From positions 271,857,595-271,921,594 of the forward strand of contig NC_057796.1 in the NCBI RefSeq assembly GCF_018294505.1: a stretch of 64,000 nucleotides of DNA, given 5' to 3'. The stretch's first letter is position 1. Each line of letters begins with the position of its first letter. Under the pieces are notes generated by a model. That model worked only from the letters and a program-made list of their open reading frames with translations, ran no database searches and was not told where the DNA came from. Of this stretch, positions 33,190-46,105 are shown piece by piece. Made by a program: the position numbers and the translations under genes. The DNA comes from Triticum aestivum. Lineage: Eukaryota > Streptophyta > Magnoliopsida > Poales > Poaceae.

Positions 33190-36100
33190 ATTCTCCTCCA
33201 CTACAAGAAATCTCGTCCCGAGATTTTAAGAGGCGGAGTACGGGGAAATATCTGGTTACTAAATTCTAACGATTTTTCTCGGTCTTAGTTGCTCTTCTCG
33301 AAGTCTTCTCGAAGAGGTCGATGCATTACATTGATGTATTCATTTCTCTGCATTCGGGTCATCATGATGAAGTGGTCGTTCTTCCTTCCGAATCTTCATC
33401 GTACTTACGAAAAGGATAAGGGGTAGCTTAAAAAGGACAGACCTCTACAAGGTTGCTTATCTGGTAGATAATATTAGGGAAGGTGGCGGAAAATAACTCT
33501 CGAGTTGAAACTTAAGAAATTATCGAGAGCAAAGTAAGAAGGTGCAGAATAGAAGTTTCAAGCACATAGGCAATCGTTCGTTGCCTGATACGAAATGTGA
33601 AATGGGTTCAGAGCAATGGGAATAAGTATTGCGTCTGATACCAGAATAGATTACTAGGTAGGTGGCCGGTGAATTACATACGAAGTCAAGCTCGAGGAAT
33701 AACTTTGGCAATAAAGTCTGCAGGAGAGTCAGGTTTCGATCCTGTGGAACTGTGGGTTATGGGCCCACCATGTGGGTTAAAAGTAGGAAGGGCGGTGACA
33801 TCTTGCACGATCATGATAGCAAGGCATGTCAGAGGGTAGCTTGTTAGTTATATGTCAGCAACATCGTCGGTACCAAGGGCGAGGGACGAAGAGAACCATT
33901 TTCCTGCTCGTTGAAACGAGGCGGACCATTAGGCAAAGTTCTCGTCCATCGGTGGTTACCAGAATGTCATCAACAAAAGTAACAGGCTCTTTCTGACAGA
34001 ATTGTACACCGAGGTGTTTACATAAGCAGGAGAATATTACTGCTTAGATCATATAGATCACCAGAAGGTTAAACCAGACAATGGAAAGGAAAATATGATT
34101 ATCAGATTAAACAGAAGAATGGAAAGGAAAATGTGTTTAAACACATATTTCAATGGTATATCCTTCCCAAGGACAAGCAGAGCATGATATCCATGACATG
34201 ATATAATGTAGAAAACTCTTTAGGTACGGGAGAGAAATTTCATGACATTACCCATACAACGGTGTTTCGATAATTGAGCAGGAAACAATTAGCTTTGGGC
34301 TTCAAAGGTTCCTGTTGAAAATCAGAGTACCATAGACATGCTTCGAGATAGCATTGACATGGTGAATAGGTAAGATCAGGCCATGGATACACAAAGGATC
34401 CATCAGGAACAACTTATAGAGTAAGTCTTACAATTTCCTCATGGAAGAATAGTTAACCTTGCTAAAAAGGAAATTATAACAAAAGGTCCTCTGGCTAGGG
34501 GTGCTAAGCAAAGACACCACCTTACCGGGTTATGTAGAGACCAATGTTATAACTCTTGGAAATATGTTCCAACCATCATATCTGACCGAGATTCAGATCT
34601 GATTGGTGTCACGATACCTCAGACTTAGGATGCCTGAGAAGAAAAGGTGCGGCACAATTTGACGAGATGACATTGTAAGATTCTCGGGAAATGAACTATG
34701 GAAGCGAGTTCCGAAACAAGAGTCCCTCAGTAAACCAACGAGAGGATGAGGAGGTGACTGATTGACTCAGCGACAATCCATTGAGATTTCCAAAAGATGG
34801 ATTTCCACAACTATGTGAACAAGGAGATAACATTTGTCAGATCAAATGGTATAATGATGTATGCTCGAGGAAAACATACACAATTAAACATTGGTTGAAA
34901 GGTGCACCCGAATATGGGCTTAGGTAGCATGATCAAGGTTAGAATGGTGATTCGATAACCAATAAACAAGGAATGAACTATCGTTCATTAACTTACAAGC
35001 AATAGGGTTGCTGGAAGTTTTGAATTTTACACATCACAGTTCATTTGTGGGTACTTCGGTTAAAATCAACATGGGGACCAAGAACTGAATGTTGATGGTG
35101 AGAAGCATTGCTGTATCAAGAATTTCTTAAGAGGTGGTGAAACTCTCACGACATTCTTGACATAAAAGATGGTAATACTCCAGTGTAAAGAAGAACAATT
35201 GCTGGATTGCAAGGAACTCAAGGTATAACACCAAACAAGAACAAGTTTGTGTTGGAGGAAAGGTAGTAGAGTGGTCGATGATAATACTAATCATCGAGGG
35301 CAAGCATGGAATTTCTCATCATGAATTCAATTGATATCTTGGGAGAAGTTAAAATGTTGACGATGATCACGACACACTTGTCGAGAGGTTTCTTGAAGAT
35401 GTAATCGATCGGCAATGACATAAAGTCAAAGGAATGGTGAAGCGAAAAGTTATTGGAACCATGGGTTCGACACAAACTCGAAATCAAGCTTGTTGTTTGA
35501 GGAAAAACGAAAAGACAAGGAAATTCGACGTAAGCTTAGCTCATCATTGAAAGTTGTGCTCCGGGAATAAGGACCAGGTAGCACAGTTAAAATTTAGCAC
35601 GATAATGATATAGCCGATCAAGCTAGGAATGACTCGAAGGATTAAGAAACTCATAAGCAACGAAGAATACTTAGAGTTATTGAACCGTAGTGCGGACTCG
35701 GTTCAGTTATCAGTGTCTTTGAGTGTTTAATAACTCAGAACCCGAGGGGGATTGGAATCGGTGAGAAAGTAGTACTTGATGAAGAACTCATAAGAAGTTA
35801 TGTTGTTCCGTGATGATCTCGAGATACCAGGGGGTAATACTAGGCGACAGATCAAAGTAGATGTTGGACTGGGGTATTGCTCTGTAGAAGACAAGTGCTT
35901 AAACTTGCACGAGAAACGGAATCAAGGAGGAACATGCTCGGAACCACGATTGCAAAGGATCAATTCATCGATACCAGTTGATATTATACCAGGGAAATAG
36001 TTATTATTATAAGAAGCTTCCATGATAGGATCTACATCGTGTCCATGGGCATGAACACAAAGGTTCAAGGTCGACTCCCACTTCTTCAATGTATAACCTT

Positions 36101-37412
36101 CCATTCACTTCTCGCGTTCGATGAAGTTGTATGGTAGAAAATTATCTGGTAAAATACCAGAAGGGTATGGCTTGTGAAAACCTTCGGGTTCATACGGTTT
36201 TTAGGGAAGGTATAGGTTCAACCCATCAAGGCATCTTAGGAACATATACCACAAACTTCGGAGTAAATATTACAAGCTCGAAAGAAGAGCATTGTGCAAA
36301 AACAGATGATACAATTTACCAAAGGCATTATATACCCATGGAAAGGCTCACAAGGTTATTCATTATGAAGGACACTGTCGGATAAAATCCAACAAAGGAA
36401 CCGATGGTCCACAAGGGATCTGATGTGAGCATCGGTACTCAACCAGAGGAAGAAGAATGCAAGGAGATCTGATTATAGAAACAACTGACTAACTCAAAGT
36501 TCAAATGCAAAGGAATTATGATTTCCAAATCAGGGGGTCAGAAGCAACGCTCTGATCAAGGATGGATAAGTTGAGTAGGCTTAGGGGTACCATCGATGGC
36601 AATTTGATAGGTCGAGATCCAGCTCACGTTTAGAATGGCACCTGAGCCGGAAGAATGAATTCTAGGATATGATTGAGGATTGCGAGCATTCGCAACAAAT
36701 TGAATCAACGGACTCAAACTGATAATGACAAGAGATGCCAATAAGATTACGAGACTTAAGATTAATCATAATGCAAGTAAGCAAGAATTTCAAGAGCAAA
36801 AAGGCTCCTGAAGATTTTCGGAAAATCGAATGATATTTTGCACACTTTTGTGAAATACCTGAATCAACTGGGGATGAGCGGATACTCGGTAAGTGCGAGG
36901 ATTATCCGTAGGGGTATTCAGGTGACAAAGAACAGCAAGGCAGTAAGCTCAAAGGATTCTCGGAACAACAGAGAGAATTTCGGGGTATCTTGTAATAACA
37001 AGATCAACTGGGAAACATTGTATGAATGGCGAGTATACGTGGTTATCCATAGGAGTTTATCGATGAAAGAGAATTGCAAAAGCAATGACACAAGTTCTCG
37101 AGTTATCAGCGGAGAGTATCTTCAGGGTCTTCACGTGCAGCAGACGATCATCAGTAATAAGGGGCTCTCCGGGTGAAAGTGATAACGAGATCCTAATGTT
37201 AGATTTAGTAAAATTCACTTAACCCGAATAGAAGAGAGATCAGAGTCCCAGAGTATAGACAAGGAGTAAAAGATCCTAATACCACCCAATGGCGACGTGG
37301 GCCCGTAAGACACACAACCATGTTAGTAAAAGTTTTTGCAATGTCTAGACTCGACTTCGGCCAAGGAGTTGGAAAGGGGGATTCCTACAGGCAGTCGGCT
37401 CTGATACCAACT
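33190..37412 (-). other. Non-coding interior of the LARD-like element
   Basis: These 4223 bp run from polypurine tract to primer-binding site. The longest open frames on either strand are about 60-110 codons and show no CCHC knuckle, D-[ST]-G protease, YXDD or integrase motif. The interior is purine-rich on the + strand with many GAA/AAG-type stretches, unlike the LTRs. It may be a decayed Gypsy interior or a truly non-coding core. Confidence 0.75.
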
Positions 37413-40400
37413 TGTGACGCCTCCGATTTGACCGTACACTAATCATGCACGCAAATGTGTACGATCAAGATCAGGGACTCACGGGAAGATATCACAACAC
37501 AACTCTAAAACATAAATAAGCCATACAAGCATCATAATACAAGCCAGGGGCCTCGAGGGCTCGAATACAAGTGCTCGATCATAGACGAGTCAGCGGAAGA
37601 AACAATATCTGAGTACAGACATAAGTTAAACAAGTTTGCCTTAAGAAGGCTAGCACAAAAGTAGCAACGATCGAAAAGGCAAAGCCTCCTGCCTGGGACC
37701 TCCTAACTACTCCTCGAAGCCGAACTCCATGTAGAATCGTCCTCGGGATCTCTAGCTCCTGTACTCTAGTATCTGGTTGCGACAATCAGGTATAGACAAG
37801 GGAAAAGAGGGAGAAAAGCAACCGTGAGTACTCATCCAAGTACTCGCAAGCAAGGAGCTACACTACATATGCATGGGTATATGTGTAAAGGACCATATCG
37901 GTGGACTGAACTGCAGAATGCCAGAATAAGAGGGGATAGCTAATCCTGTCGAAGACTACGCTTCTGGCAGCCTCCATCTTGCAGCATGTAGAAGAGAGTA
38001 GATGGTAAGTTCACCAAGTAGCCTCGCATAGCATAATCCTACCCGGCGATCCCCTCCTCGTCGCCCTGTTAGAGAGCGATCACCGGGTTGTATCTGGCAC
38101 TTGGATGGGTGTATTTTATTCAGTATCCGGTTCTAGTTGTCATAAGGTCAAGGTACAACTCCGGGTCGTCCTTTTACCGAGGGACACGGCTATTCGAATA
38201 GATAAACTTCCCTGCAGGGGTGCACCACATAACCCAACACGCTCGATCCCATTTGGCCGGACACACTTTCCTGGGTCATGCCCGGCCTCGTAAGATCAAC
38301 ACGTCGCAGCCCCACCTAAGCACAACAGAGAGGTCAGCACACCGGTCTAACCCTATGCGCGCAGGGGTCTGGGCCCATCGCCCTATGCACACCTGCACGT
38401 TGCGTACGCGGCCGGAAGCAGACCTAGCCTAGTGGCGTTCCAGTCCAATCCAGCGCGCGCCACTCAGTCGCTGACGTCACGAAGGCTTCGGCTGATACCA
38501 CGACGCCAGGATACCCATAACTACTCCCGCGTAGGTGGTTAGTGCGTATAGACCAAATGGCCAGACTCAGATCAAATACCAAGAACTCGTTAAGCGTGTT
38601 ATGTATCTGCGAACGCCGACCAGGGCCAGGCCCACCTCTCTCCTAGGTGGTCTCAACCTGCCCTGTCGCTCCGCCACAAAGTAACAGTCGGGGCCGTCAG
38701 GAACCCAGGCCCACCTCTACCGGGGTGGAGCCACCTGTCCTTTCAGCCCCCTCATCAGCATCACTTGCGGGTACTCAACGAGCCGACCCGACTTTAGTCA
38801 CCACATGTGTCATGTATATAATGTATATAGTATATACCCGTGATCACCTCCCGAAGTGATCACGGCCCAGTAGTATAGCATGGCAGACGGACAAGAGTGT
38901 AGGGCCACTGATGGAACACTAGCATCCTATACTAAGCAGTAGGATAGCAGGTAAGGGTAACAACTGTAGCAACAATGACAGGCTATGCATCAGGATAGGA
39001 TTAACGGAAAGTAGTAACATGCTACACTATTCTAATGCAAGCGGTAGAGAGTAGAGTAGGCGATATCTGGTGATCAAGGGGGGGCTTGCCTGGTTGCTCT
39101 GGCAAGTAGGAGGGGTCGTCAACTCCGTAGTCGAACTGGGCAGCAGCATTGTCGGTCTCGTAGTCTACCGGAGAGAAGAGGGGGGAAGAAACAGTAAATA
39201 CAATGCAAACATAAACATGACGATGCGTGATATGACAATGAGCGGTGCTAGGTGTGCCCTAACGCGGCAGTAGGTGGTACCGGCGAAGGGGGGGAACATC
39301 CGGGAAAGTATTCCCGATGTTTCGCATTTTCGGACAGATGAAACGGAGGGGGAAAGTTGCGAGTTCGATATGTTAGGGATGTGTGGCGGACGAACGGGCT
39401 GCGTATCCAGATTCGTCTCGTCGTTCTGAGCAACTTTCATGTAGAAAGTATTTTCATCCGAGCTACGGATTATTTTATATTAATTTGTAAAGTTTTAAAA
39501 CATTTTCTAATTTGTTTTAATTTGAAAATTGAACGTCAAATTGCTATGGGTACACAGAATTGTACCCAACAGAATGTATGTGTGGCTGACAGGTGGGGTC
39601 AAGGGGGTCCAGTCAGCATTTGAGCAGTCAACTGTTGACTGGTCAACAGGGTCAAACAGGACCCACCTGTCATGGACTGGGTCAACCCAGTCAACAGTTT
39701 GACTGGTCAAACTGGACAGGGGGCCCACATGTCATTGACTGACAACTAATTAACTTAGTTAATTAGTTTAATGTACAGATTAATTATGTTTAGTTAATTA
39801 GGTTAATTAGACATAATTAATTTGGTTAATTAATTAATAATTTTATTATTATTATTTTAATTAAATTTTTTTATTAAACGTTCTAGGGCGCGGGACCCCT
39901 TTGTCATAGGCCCCTGGGGGCCTAGCGGGTTCGGCGGGTTCGGGCGCTGGAGCGGCCAACGGGCGCCTGGGTGCGCGCTCGCCGGCAGGGAGTGCGGCGG
40001 GGCTAGGCCACGGGCGCGAGGTGCTCGCGCGTGGGCGCGGGCTGGGGGGAAGCGAGGGCGCGGCGACCGTGGACGGTGCGCGACCCGGCGTGGCGAGGCA
40101 CGGCCCTAGCNNNNNNNNNNNNNNNNNNNNNNNNNNNNNNNNNNNNNNNNNNNNNNNNNNNNNNNNNNNNNNNNNNNNNNNNNNNNNNNNNNNNNNNNNN
40201 NNNNNNNNNNNNNNNNNNNNNNNNNNNNNNNNNNNNNNNNNNNNNNNNNNNNNNNNNNNNNNNNNNNNNNNNNNNNNNNNNNNNNNNNNNNNNNNNNNNN
40301 NNNNNNNNNNNNNNNNNNNNNNNNNNNNNNNNNNNNNNNNNNNNNNNNNNNNNNCGGTGAGCAGAGAAAGGGAGGAGGGGAGGTGGCGGCTCACAAGGGG

Positions 40401-41367
40401 CCAGACGAGGAATGGCAGCGGCTCGGGGAGGAGTTGGGGTCGGCGTGACGAGGTGGAGCAGCTCCGGTCGTGGAGGAGGATGAACATGGGCGGCGAGGTG
40501 GTGTCTTGGTGATGCTCCTGCTCGCTGGCGTTGGCGTGGAGGTCGAGGGGCAGCCCCTCAAAGCGTCGGCCTGCTTAGGGAGGCCGGTGGCCATGGGGTT
40601 CACGGTGACGCGGCGTCGAGCGCGATCGGGCGGTTGCGGGGAGAGGGAGCGGCGTGAGGTAGGAGAGAAGGAGGAGGCTAGGGTGGCCTCGGCTCGCAGT
40701 AGAGCAGTGGGGGAGGCGAGGCCATGGGGATCGGGCGCTGGCCTGCCTGCCCTGGTGCTGGGGGTGTTGGGTGTGTGGCGGCGCTGGGAGGGAGACGAGG
40801 GAGACGTGGGGGGAAGTGGGTATCGTGGGATGGGGTTAGGTCACGGTGGGGTTTGTAGGAGGGGAGATGGGCCGGCCTGGTGGGAGGCCAGCTGGGCTGA
40901 TAGGCCCAATGAGGGGGGGTTGCATTTGTCTTTTTTTTAATTATCATTCTTATCTTTTTTTATTTTTATTTTACTTATTTAACAGTTTATAGTTTTACAA
41001 AAAGTAAAACCCATTCCTAAATTAGAGTTGTAAATTCAACTATTGTCACAAAAAGTTTGGGACAAAAATAAAGTGCCTTGTATTCTTTATTAATTAAAAG
41101 CATTTAAGTTATTGTTTCAGTCGCAATTTTATTTATTTTAGGGCATTCAAATACTTTTAAAAATATTGGTTTCTCCACCATTATTACTTAGGACTTATTT
41201 GCCACAACTTGTACTTTTTAGTTTTGACTTTGAAAACTTTAAATGTTTACTTTGATTTAAATTTGAATTTGAACCGGCTTTGACTCGAGTGAGATTAGCA
41301 ACAGTAATGATGGTGACATGGCAACATTAGCAGGGGATTACTGTAGCTTAATTATGCGGGTGTCACA
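37413..41367 (-). repeat. 5' LTR of the LARD-like element, with assembly gap
   Basis: Aligns end to end with 29393-33189. Differences are mostly single transitions, for example TTTTTGGACA against TTTTCGGACA near the middle. It contains the N run 40111-40354. Confidence 0.94.
40111..40354. other. Assembly gap (244 N)
   Basis: The gap falls in the GC-rich part of the right LTR. The matching stretch of the left LTR (32089-32170) is only 82 bp, so the gap is either mis-sized or hides about 160 extra bases. Confidence 0.99.
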
Positions 41368-41372
41368 AGTAC

Positions 41373-43966
41373 CATCAGGCCTAAGCTTCTTCTTGAATAC
41401 CCATTTGCATCCTATAGGTTTCACCCATAAGGACGATCAGTTATCTCCCAAGTTTCATTCGCCAAGATGGAATCCATCTCGCTACGAGCCGCTTCCTTCC
41501 AGTAGTCAGCATCTTCAGATGCATAGGCCTCTGAAATAGAACTGGGAGTGTCATCTATGAGATACACAAGAAAATCATCACCAAAGGACTTTGCAGTCCT
41601 CTGTCTCTTGCTCCTAATAGGAACTTCATTGTTCTCCTCCACAGGACTTTCAAAGTGTTCCATCGAAATTGTAGGTTCGGTAATTGTAACTGGTTCCTAA
41701 TTCGATGAACTAGGCATCTCCTGATTAGATGAGGTAGCCATATCCTTCATGGGAAAGATATCTTCAAAGAAAGTCGCGTCATTCGACTCCATGATCGTAC
41801 CGACATGCATGTCAGGTACCCTAGATTTTACAACCAAGAATCTATAGCCAATGCTATGAAAAGCATATCCCAGGAAAACACAATCCACAGTCTTTTGTCC
41901 AAGCTTCCACTTCTTTGGAATTGGAACATTGACTTTCGCCAAACAACCCCATGTTCGTAGATAAGAGAGTTTTAACCTTTTCTTCTCCCATTCCTCGTAT
42001 GGAGTTATCTCTTTGTTCCTTGTGGGAACTCGGTTTAGGACATGACATGCCGTCAATATCGCCTCCCCCACCATGCCTTGGAGAGACCCGATGTGTCTAA
42101 CATGGCGTTAACCAAATCAGTTAGAGTACATTCTTTCTTTCGGCCACCCCATTTGACTGAGGTGAATAGGGAGGCATCCTCTCATGGATTATACCATGTT
42201 CCGCACAAAAAGCATCAAATTCATTGGAAAAATACTCTCCACCACGGTCGGACCTAAGCCTCTTGATTTTTCGATCAAGTTGGTTTTCCACTTCAGCTTT
42301 ATAGATCTTGAAAAAGTTCAAAGCCTCATCCTTAGATTTCAGAAGATACACACGGCAGTATCTAGTGGAGTCGCCAATTAACGTCATGAAATATTTCTTT
42401 CCACCTTTTGTCAAAACACCATTCATTTCACATAGATATGAATGTATGAGCTCTAGTGGTGCAAGATTTCTCGTTTCTGCAGTTGTGTGAGACTTACGAG
42501 GTTGCTTAGCTTGCACACACACTTGACACTTAGATCCCTTGACAGTGGTGAAACTAGGGATTAAGTTCAACTTTGCTTGTCGCGACATGCAACCAAAGTT
42601 AACATGACAAAGACGTGAATGCCACACATTTGATTCACTATTGTTGCAAATATGATTAACAACTTCATTGCAAACGTCTGACAAAGATAAACGAAACAGG
42701 CCTCCTGACTCATAGCCTTTACCAACAAAGGTTCCATACTTGGATATTACAAATTTATTCAACTCAAAGACAAGCTTGTAGTCATCTCTACACAGAAGAG
42801 ATCCGCTAACAAGATTTTGACTGACGGAGGGGACATAATGCACGTTCTTCAGCCGCATGATCTTCCCCGAAGTAAACTTTAGATCGACCGTGCCAACACC
42901 ACGAACAGAAGCACTTGAACCGTTGCCCATCAACACGGTTGAAGTCCCTGCGGTCTGATAAGACGAAAACATGGAAATATCACCGCATACATGCACATTA
43001 GCACCCGTGTCAATCAACCAATCAGGAGAATGACATACTGAAAGAATAGTGGGAAATATACCATACCCAGCATCCTTCATGCCAGTGTCTCCAATGACAA
43101 CATTAGCGGTCTTGCCGCTTTTCCCAGGATGACGCTTGTCATAGCGATTAGGGCAACTAGGAGCCCAATGATCAGGATCCCCACACACATGACAATCACC
43201 TTTCTTCTTGTCATTCTTCTTCTTGAAGTTCGTGTGTTGCACAGCCTTGTTCTTCCCATCAAACTTTGCTTTTCCATCAAACTTGCCCTTGTTCTTAAAC
43301 TTGTGGGGCTGGAAGTTCTTCTTATGTACCAAATTGGCACTAGATCCTCCCTCAATACCTCGAGCACGTGTGTCCTTTGCTCTCGCCCTTTCTTCCACAT
43401 CAAGAGTACCAATGAGATCCGGGACGGAAAACTCTTGTCTCTTATGCTTCAGTAAGGTAGCAAAGTTCCTCCATGAAGGAGGAAGCTTAGTGATAATACC
43501 TCCGGCAACAAACTTGTCCGGTAGCATACAATTGAAGTGCTCAAGTTCTCTAGCAAATGACTGTATCTCATGAGCTTGCTCAACCACGGAGCGCTCTTCA
43601 GTCATCCTGTAATCATAGAATTGCTCCATGATGTACAGCTCAGTGCCAGCATCCGAGACCCCAAACTTGGCCTCGAGTACGTCCCACATATCTTTTCCAT
43701 TATCAATTGACGCATACACATCAACTATGTTCTCACTAAGAACACTCAAGAGAGCAGCCTTAAATAGAGTATCCATTTTCTAAAAAGCTTGTGCCTGTTG
43801 AGCATCAAGCTCTCCTTCAGGTTTGCCAAGAGTGGCGTCATAGCAACTCATGGTTTGAAACCATAAGACTACTCTCACGCGCCACCTCTTATAGTGGATA
43901 CCCTCAAACATAGGAGGTTTCATGGAAGCAGCAAAACCACTCGGGGTAAATTGCCTATAATAAGGT
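41373..43966 (-). pseudogene. Copia B gag-pol, 5' part: gag, protease, integrase
   Basis: Reading leftward from about 43954, gag begins QFTPSGFAASMKPPMFEG and continues after one stop into a 551-codon frame (43776-42121). That frame holds a CCHC knuckle (CHVCGDPDHWAPSC), protease (WLIDTGANVHVC), GAG-pre-integrase (WHSRLCHVNFG) and the integrase core (RSDRGGEYFSNEF, then PQSNGVAER). Two frameshifts near 42110 and 42075 and a TAG near 41697 break the integrase C-terminal region. The frame stops at 41373 inside the reverse transcriptase N-terminus (GCKWVFKKKLRPDGT), exactly where the nested element inserted. It resumes at 29387. Confidence 0.92.
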
Positions 43967-43974
43967 TTTTGGAT

Positions 43975-44978
43975 TGTTGAAAATATGAGCAATTTACCAA
44001 ATGATTTTATTATCAAAAATATTAGAAAAACACGACTAGTATAGCAGTGATAAAACAAGTCATGCGATTTGATAAAGAGAAGGTAAACAACATCTTCATA
44101 TATGAACTGTAACTAAACACATCTAGAGCAGATAGTATAGCAAGTTACATATAACTAAACACATCTAGAGCATATAGTTTAGCAAGTTGCATATATGAAA
44201 CAGAGTCTAACATATCTAGGGCAAACACTAGAACAAGGAACTGTAGCAGGGTCTCTAACAGAAAGAGGAAGAACACGTACGGGACAGCAGCAGCAGAAGC
44301 ACTGGACTTGGGGTCGACATCCTCTCCAGCCAAGTCGTCGATGAGGTTGTCGACGTCGGGGAAGAAGTCGTCGGAGTCCGTGATGGAAAAGTCAGTAGTC
44401 GCGCGGAGTGCTCCCCAAAAACCTTATCACCCTTCTCCCGTACATGACTCAAAGTGGTGCGGTTTCGGAGGCCTACTGTCCCGACTCGCGGTGCACGCCA
44501 CAAGCCGGGATGAGGAAGACAGCAACAGCTCAGTGCTCAGGAACTTCTGGTGCGAGAGGAAGAGGATCTTCTGGTGCGTCTCTCTGGGAGGAGCGACCTC
44601 CCCTTTTATAGGCGCAAGAGAAGGAGGCGAGAGGCTGCGCCGGGAGCTGAAGGGATAACTTTCCAGCTCCCGAGTGGCCTTTCGTATACCCGTAGTGCGT
44701 GGCAAAAATTTAGACATCGGCTCGGCTCATTCCCGCAACCCGCGACGCGGCGGGCGGAGGAGGAGCGCGCGTGGATGTCCCTCTTGTTCTCATGCTCATA
44801 CATGTGGGGAAAGAACCTCCCGTATAAAGAGGTCCAACTCCCTCTAAACTAGCAATGTGGGACTAAACTTTAGTTCCACCTCTTGCCTTGCACAAATGGG
44901 TTGCGTGGGCCTTTAGGATTTATTAGGAATTTCTGAAACTGCTATTAGGCTAGGCCCAAAATAGACGAAATTCCAGCA
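43975..44978 (-). repeat. Copia B 5' LTR
   Basis: This 1004-bp LTR has the TATA box CTATAAAAGG on the minus strand at 44602-44611, positioned to drive the element leftward. The ATG seen in the other LTR is TTG here. Directly inside it (43974 leftward) I do not find the TGGTATCAGAGC-type primer-binding site expected for Copia elements. Confidence 0.93.
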
Positions 44979-45035
44979 GCTTCTACCCGAGCTGCCTCTA
45001 AATGGCATAGCCCGCTATTTAAAACGTTGATAATA

Positions 45036-46091
45036 ACAAGGACAACAGTAATCTCCTTCCCTCACACCCCATCGACTGAAGCACATTCAAATGAATATTT
45101 ACAGCAAAGAGCATCCGTACATGAATAATACATTATTTGAACACAGAAGCTAGGGGACAGGACACCAATATCAATATTATGAGTTGATAAGTTCTACAGT
45201 ATTTTGCTAAGAATCAACCGCAAAAAAAAGAGAGTATTTTGCTAAGAAATCATCTTTTTTTTCTTTATTCTTCAAGAAAAAGGGTCCAATTGAAACTGGT
45301 ATGGAGTAGTAGTTCACAAGGGAACACGTCGTGCGATGATTTACGTCCAGAATTTTCGTTCAGACTTTTCAAAGCTTGTAATGAGAAGACTTGTTCAAAG
45401 GCACTCAGACCATGTGTGCACCCAATTAACTGTGTCCAGAATCTCTAGCGCTTCCACATCTCTTATACAAGAGCGCAGCCCCGTTCTCCTCCGACCATGG
45501 ACCATGATCACTCTCTCAGCCGGGCCGGGTATGTTCGCCATGTAGGACAACTCGACTCCATGCCTGGCGCGGCCGTGGCGTGCATAGAGCATCCTTCCAG
45601 GTACATCCTGGAGAGCAAGAACAAGGGAGCAGTACGCGTGGTCTCGCCGGCGAACAACAACACACGGCGTGGAGATCGATCGTGCCTGCAGCCTGCAGCC
45701 TTCCAGGTACTGCACTGTTTTCTCATGTTCCCTTCGCCACGTTAGGCCTGATATGTGGAGTCCACCAGTCAGATCTGCTATTAGAATCTCTCTGCCCATA
45801 AGTCAATGAAAAATGTTTTATCTGTCCTTACATTTCTTCATACTGTTTTGTGAGATTTGTGCACGTGTGTCGGTGTGTGTGTGTTTTGAGTGAATGTTCG
45901 TGTGTGTTAAATAAAGTATTTCTGTTTGAAGGAAGAATGCTTTTTTTAGGGGGGTAAGGAAGAATACTTGGTAAGCAACCTAGGAGCATCCCGGTACTAA
46001 AAAAAAAATTTGGAGCAGCCCGCTCTGCTCCGGCCTTCCCACAATCCCACGTCGCAAAAAGGAAGAAGCTATGAGTCTCACAACTTAGCTA
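45036..46091. other. Intergenic DNA
   Basis: Nothing assignable with confidence. A 134-codon minus-strand frame at 45799-45395 has no recognised motif. An open frame of that length can occur by chance in this GC-richer patch. Confidence 0.4.
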
Positions 46092-46105
46092 AGCATGTAC
46101 TTCCT

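Larger units (their letters stand above)
29393..41367 (-). mobile_element. LARD-like non-coding LTR retroelement nested in Copia B
   Basis: The LTRs at 29393-33189 (3797 bp) and 37413-41367 (3955 bp including 244 N) begin TGTGACGCC and end GGTGTCACA, and the whole is flanked by AGTAC on both sides (29388-29392, 41368-41372). A primer-binding site complementary to initiator tRNA-Met (TGGTATCAGAGC on the minus strand, 37398-37409) lies 3 bp inside the right LTR. A polypurine tract (GTAGTGGAGGAGAAT, minus strand, 33190-33204) abuts the left LTR. The element therefore reads right to left. The 4.2-kb interior has no recognisable gag or pol. Long LTRs around a non-coding core match the large retrotransposon derivative (LARD) type described in Triticeae. 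About 30 LTR substitutions by hand count imply a recent insertion. Confidence 0.92.
26452..44978 (-). mobile_element. Copia B: complete Copia element, itself interrupted
   Basis: LTRs lie at 26452-27482 and 43975-44978, both starting TGTTG and ending CAGCA as read on the + strand. The flanking direct repeats GCTTC (26447-26451 and 44979-44983) are identical, so both ends are original. A polypurine tract (GGTGGGGGAT on the minus strand) abuts the left LTR at 27483, showing that the element reads right to left. Without the nested insertion at 29393-41367 (plus one AGTAC copy) it would be about 6.5 kb. By hand count the LTRs differ at about 25 sites per ~980 aligned bases plus indels, including an 18-bp one. 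Confidence 0.95.
26058..45030. mobile_element. Small TIR element split by Copia B
   Basis: At 26058 the sequence reads AAGGTTTTAAATAG followed by a CTATAGCC block, and the reverse complement of the DNA ending near 45028 reads AACGTTTTAAATAG followed by GCGGGCTATGCC. These two ends face inward, and the host sequence resumes on both sides of the GCTTC duplication created by Copia B. Removing Copia B (26452-44978) leaves an element of about 450 bp with repeated CCCGCTA motifs, like grass hAT-type MITEs. A clean 8-bp target duplication was not found, so the family is uncertain. Confidence 0.6.

Noticed and set aside
45395..45799. 134-codon minus-strand frame
   Set aside because: No recognisable domain, no splice or promoter context, and competing frames on the other strand; most likely chance.
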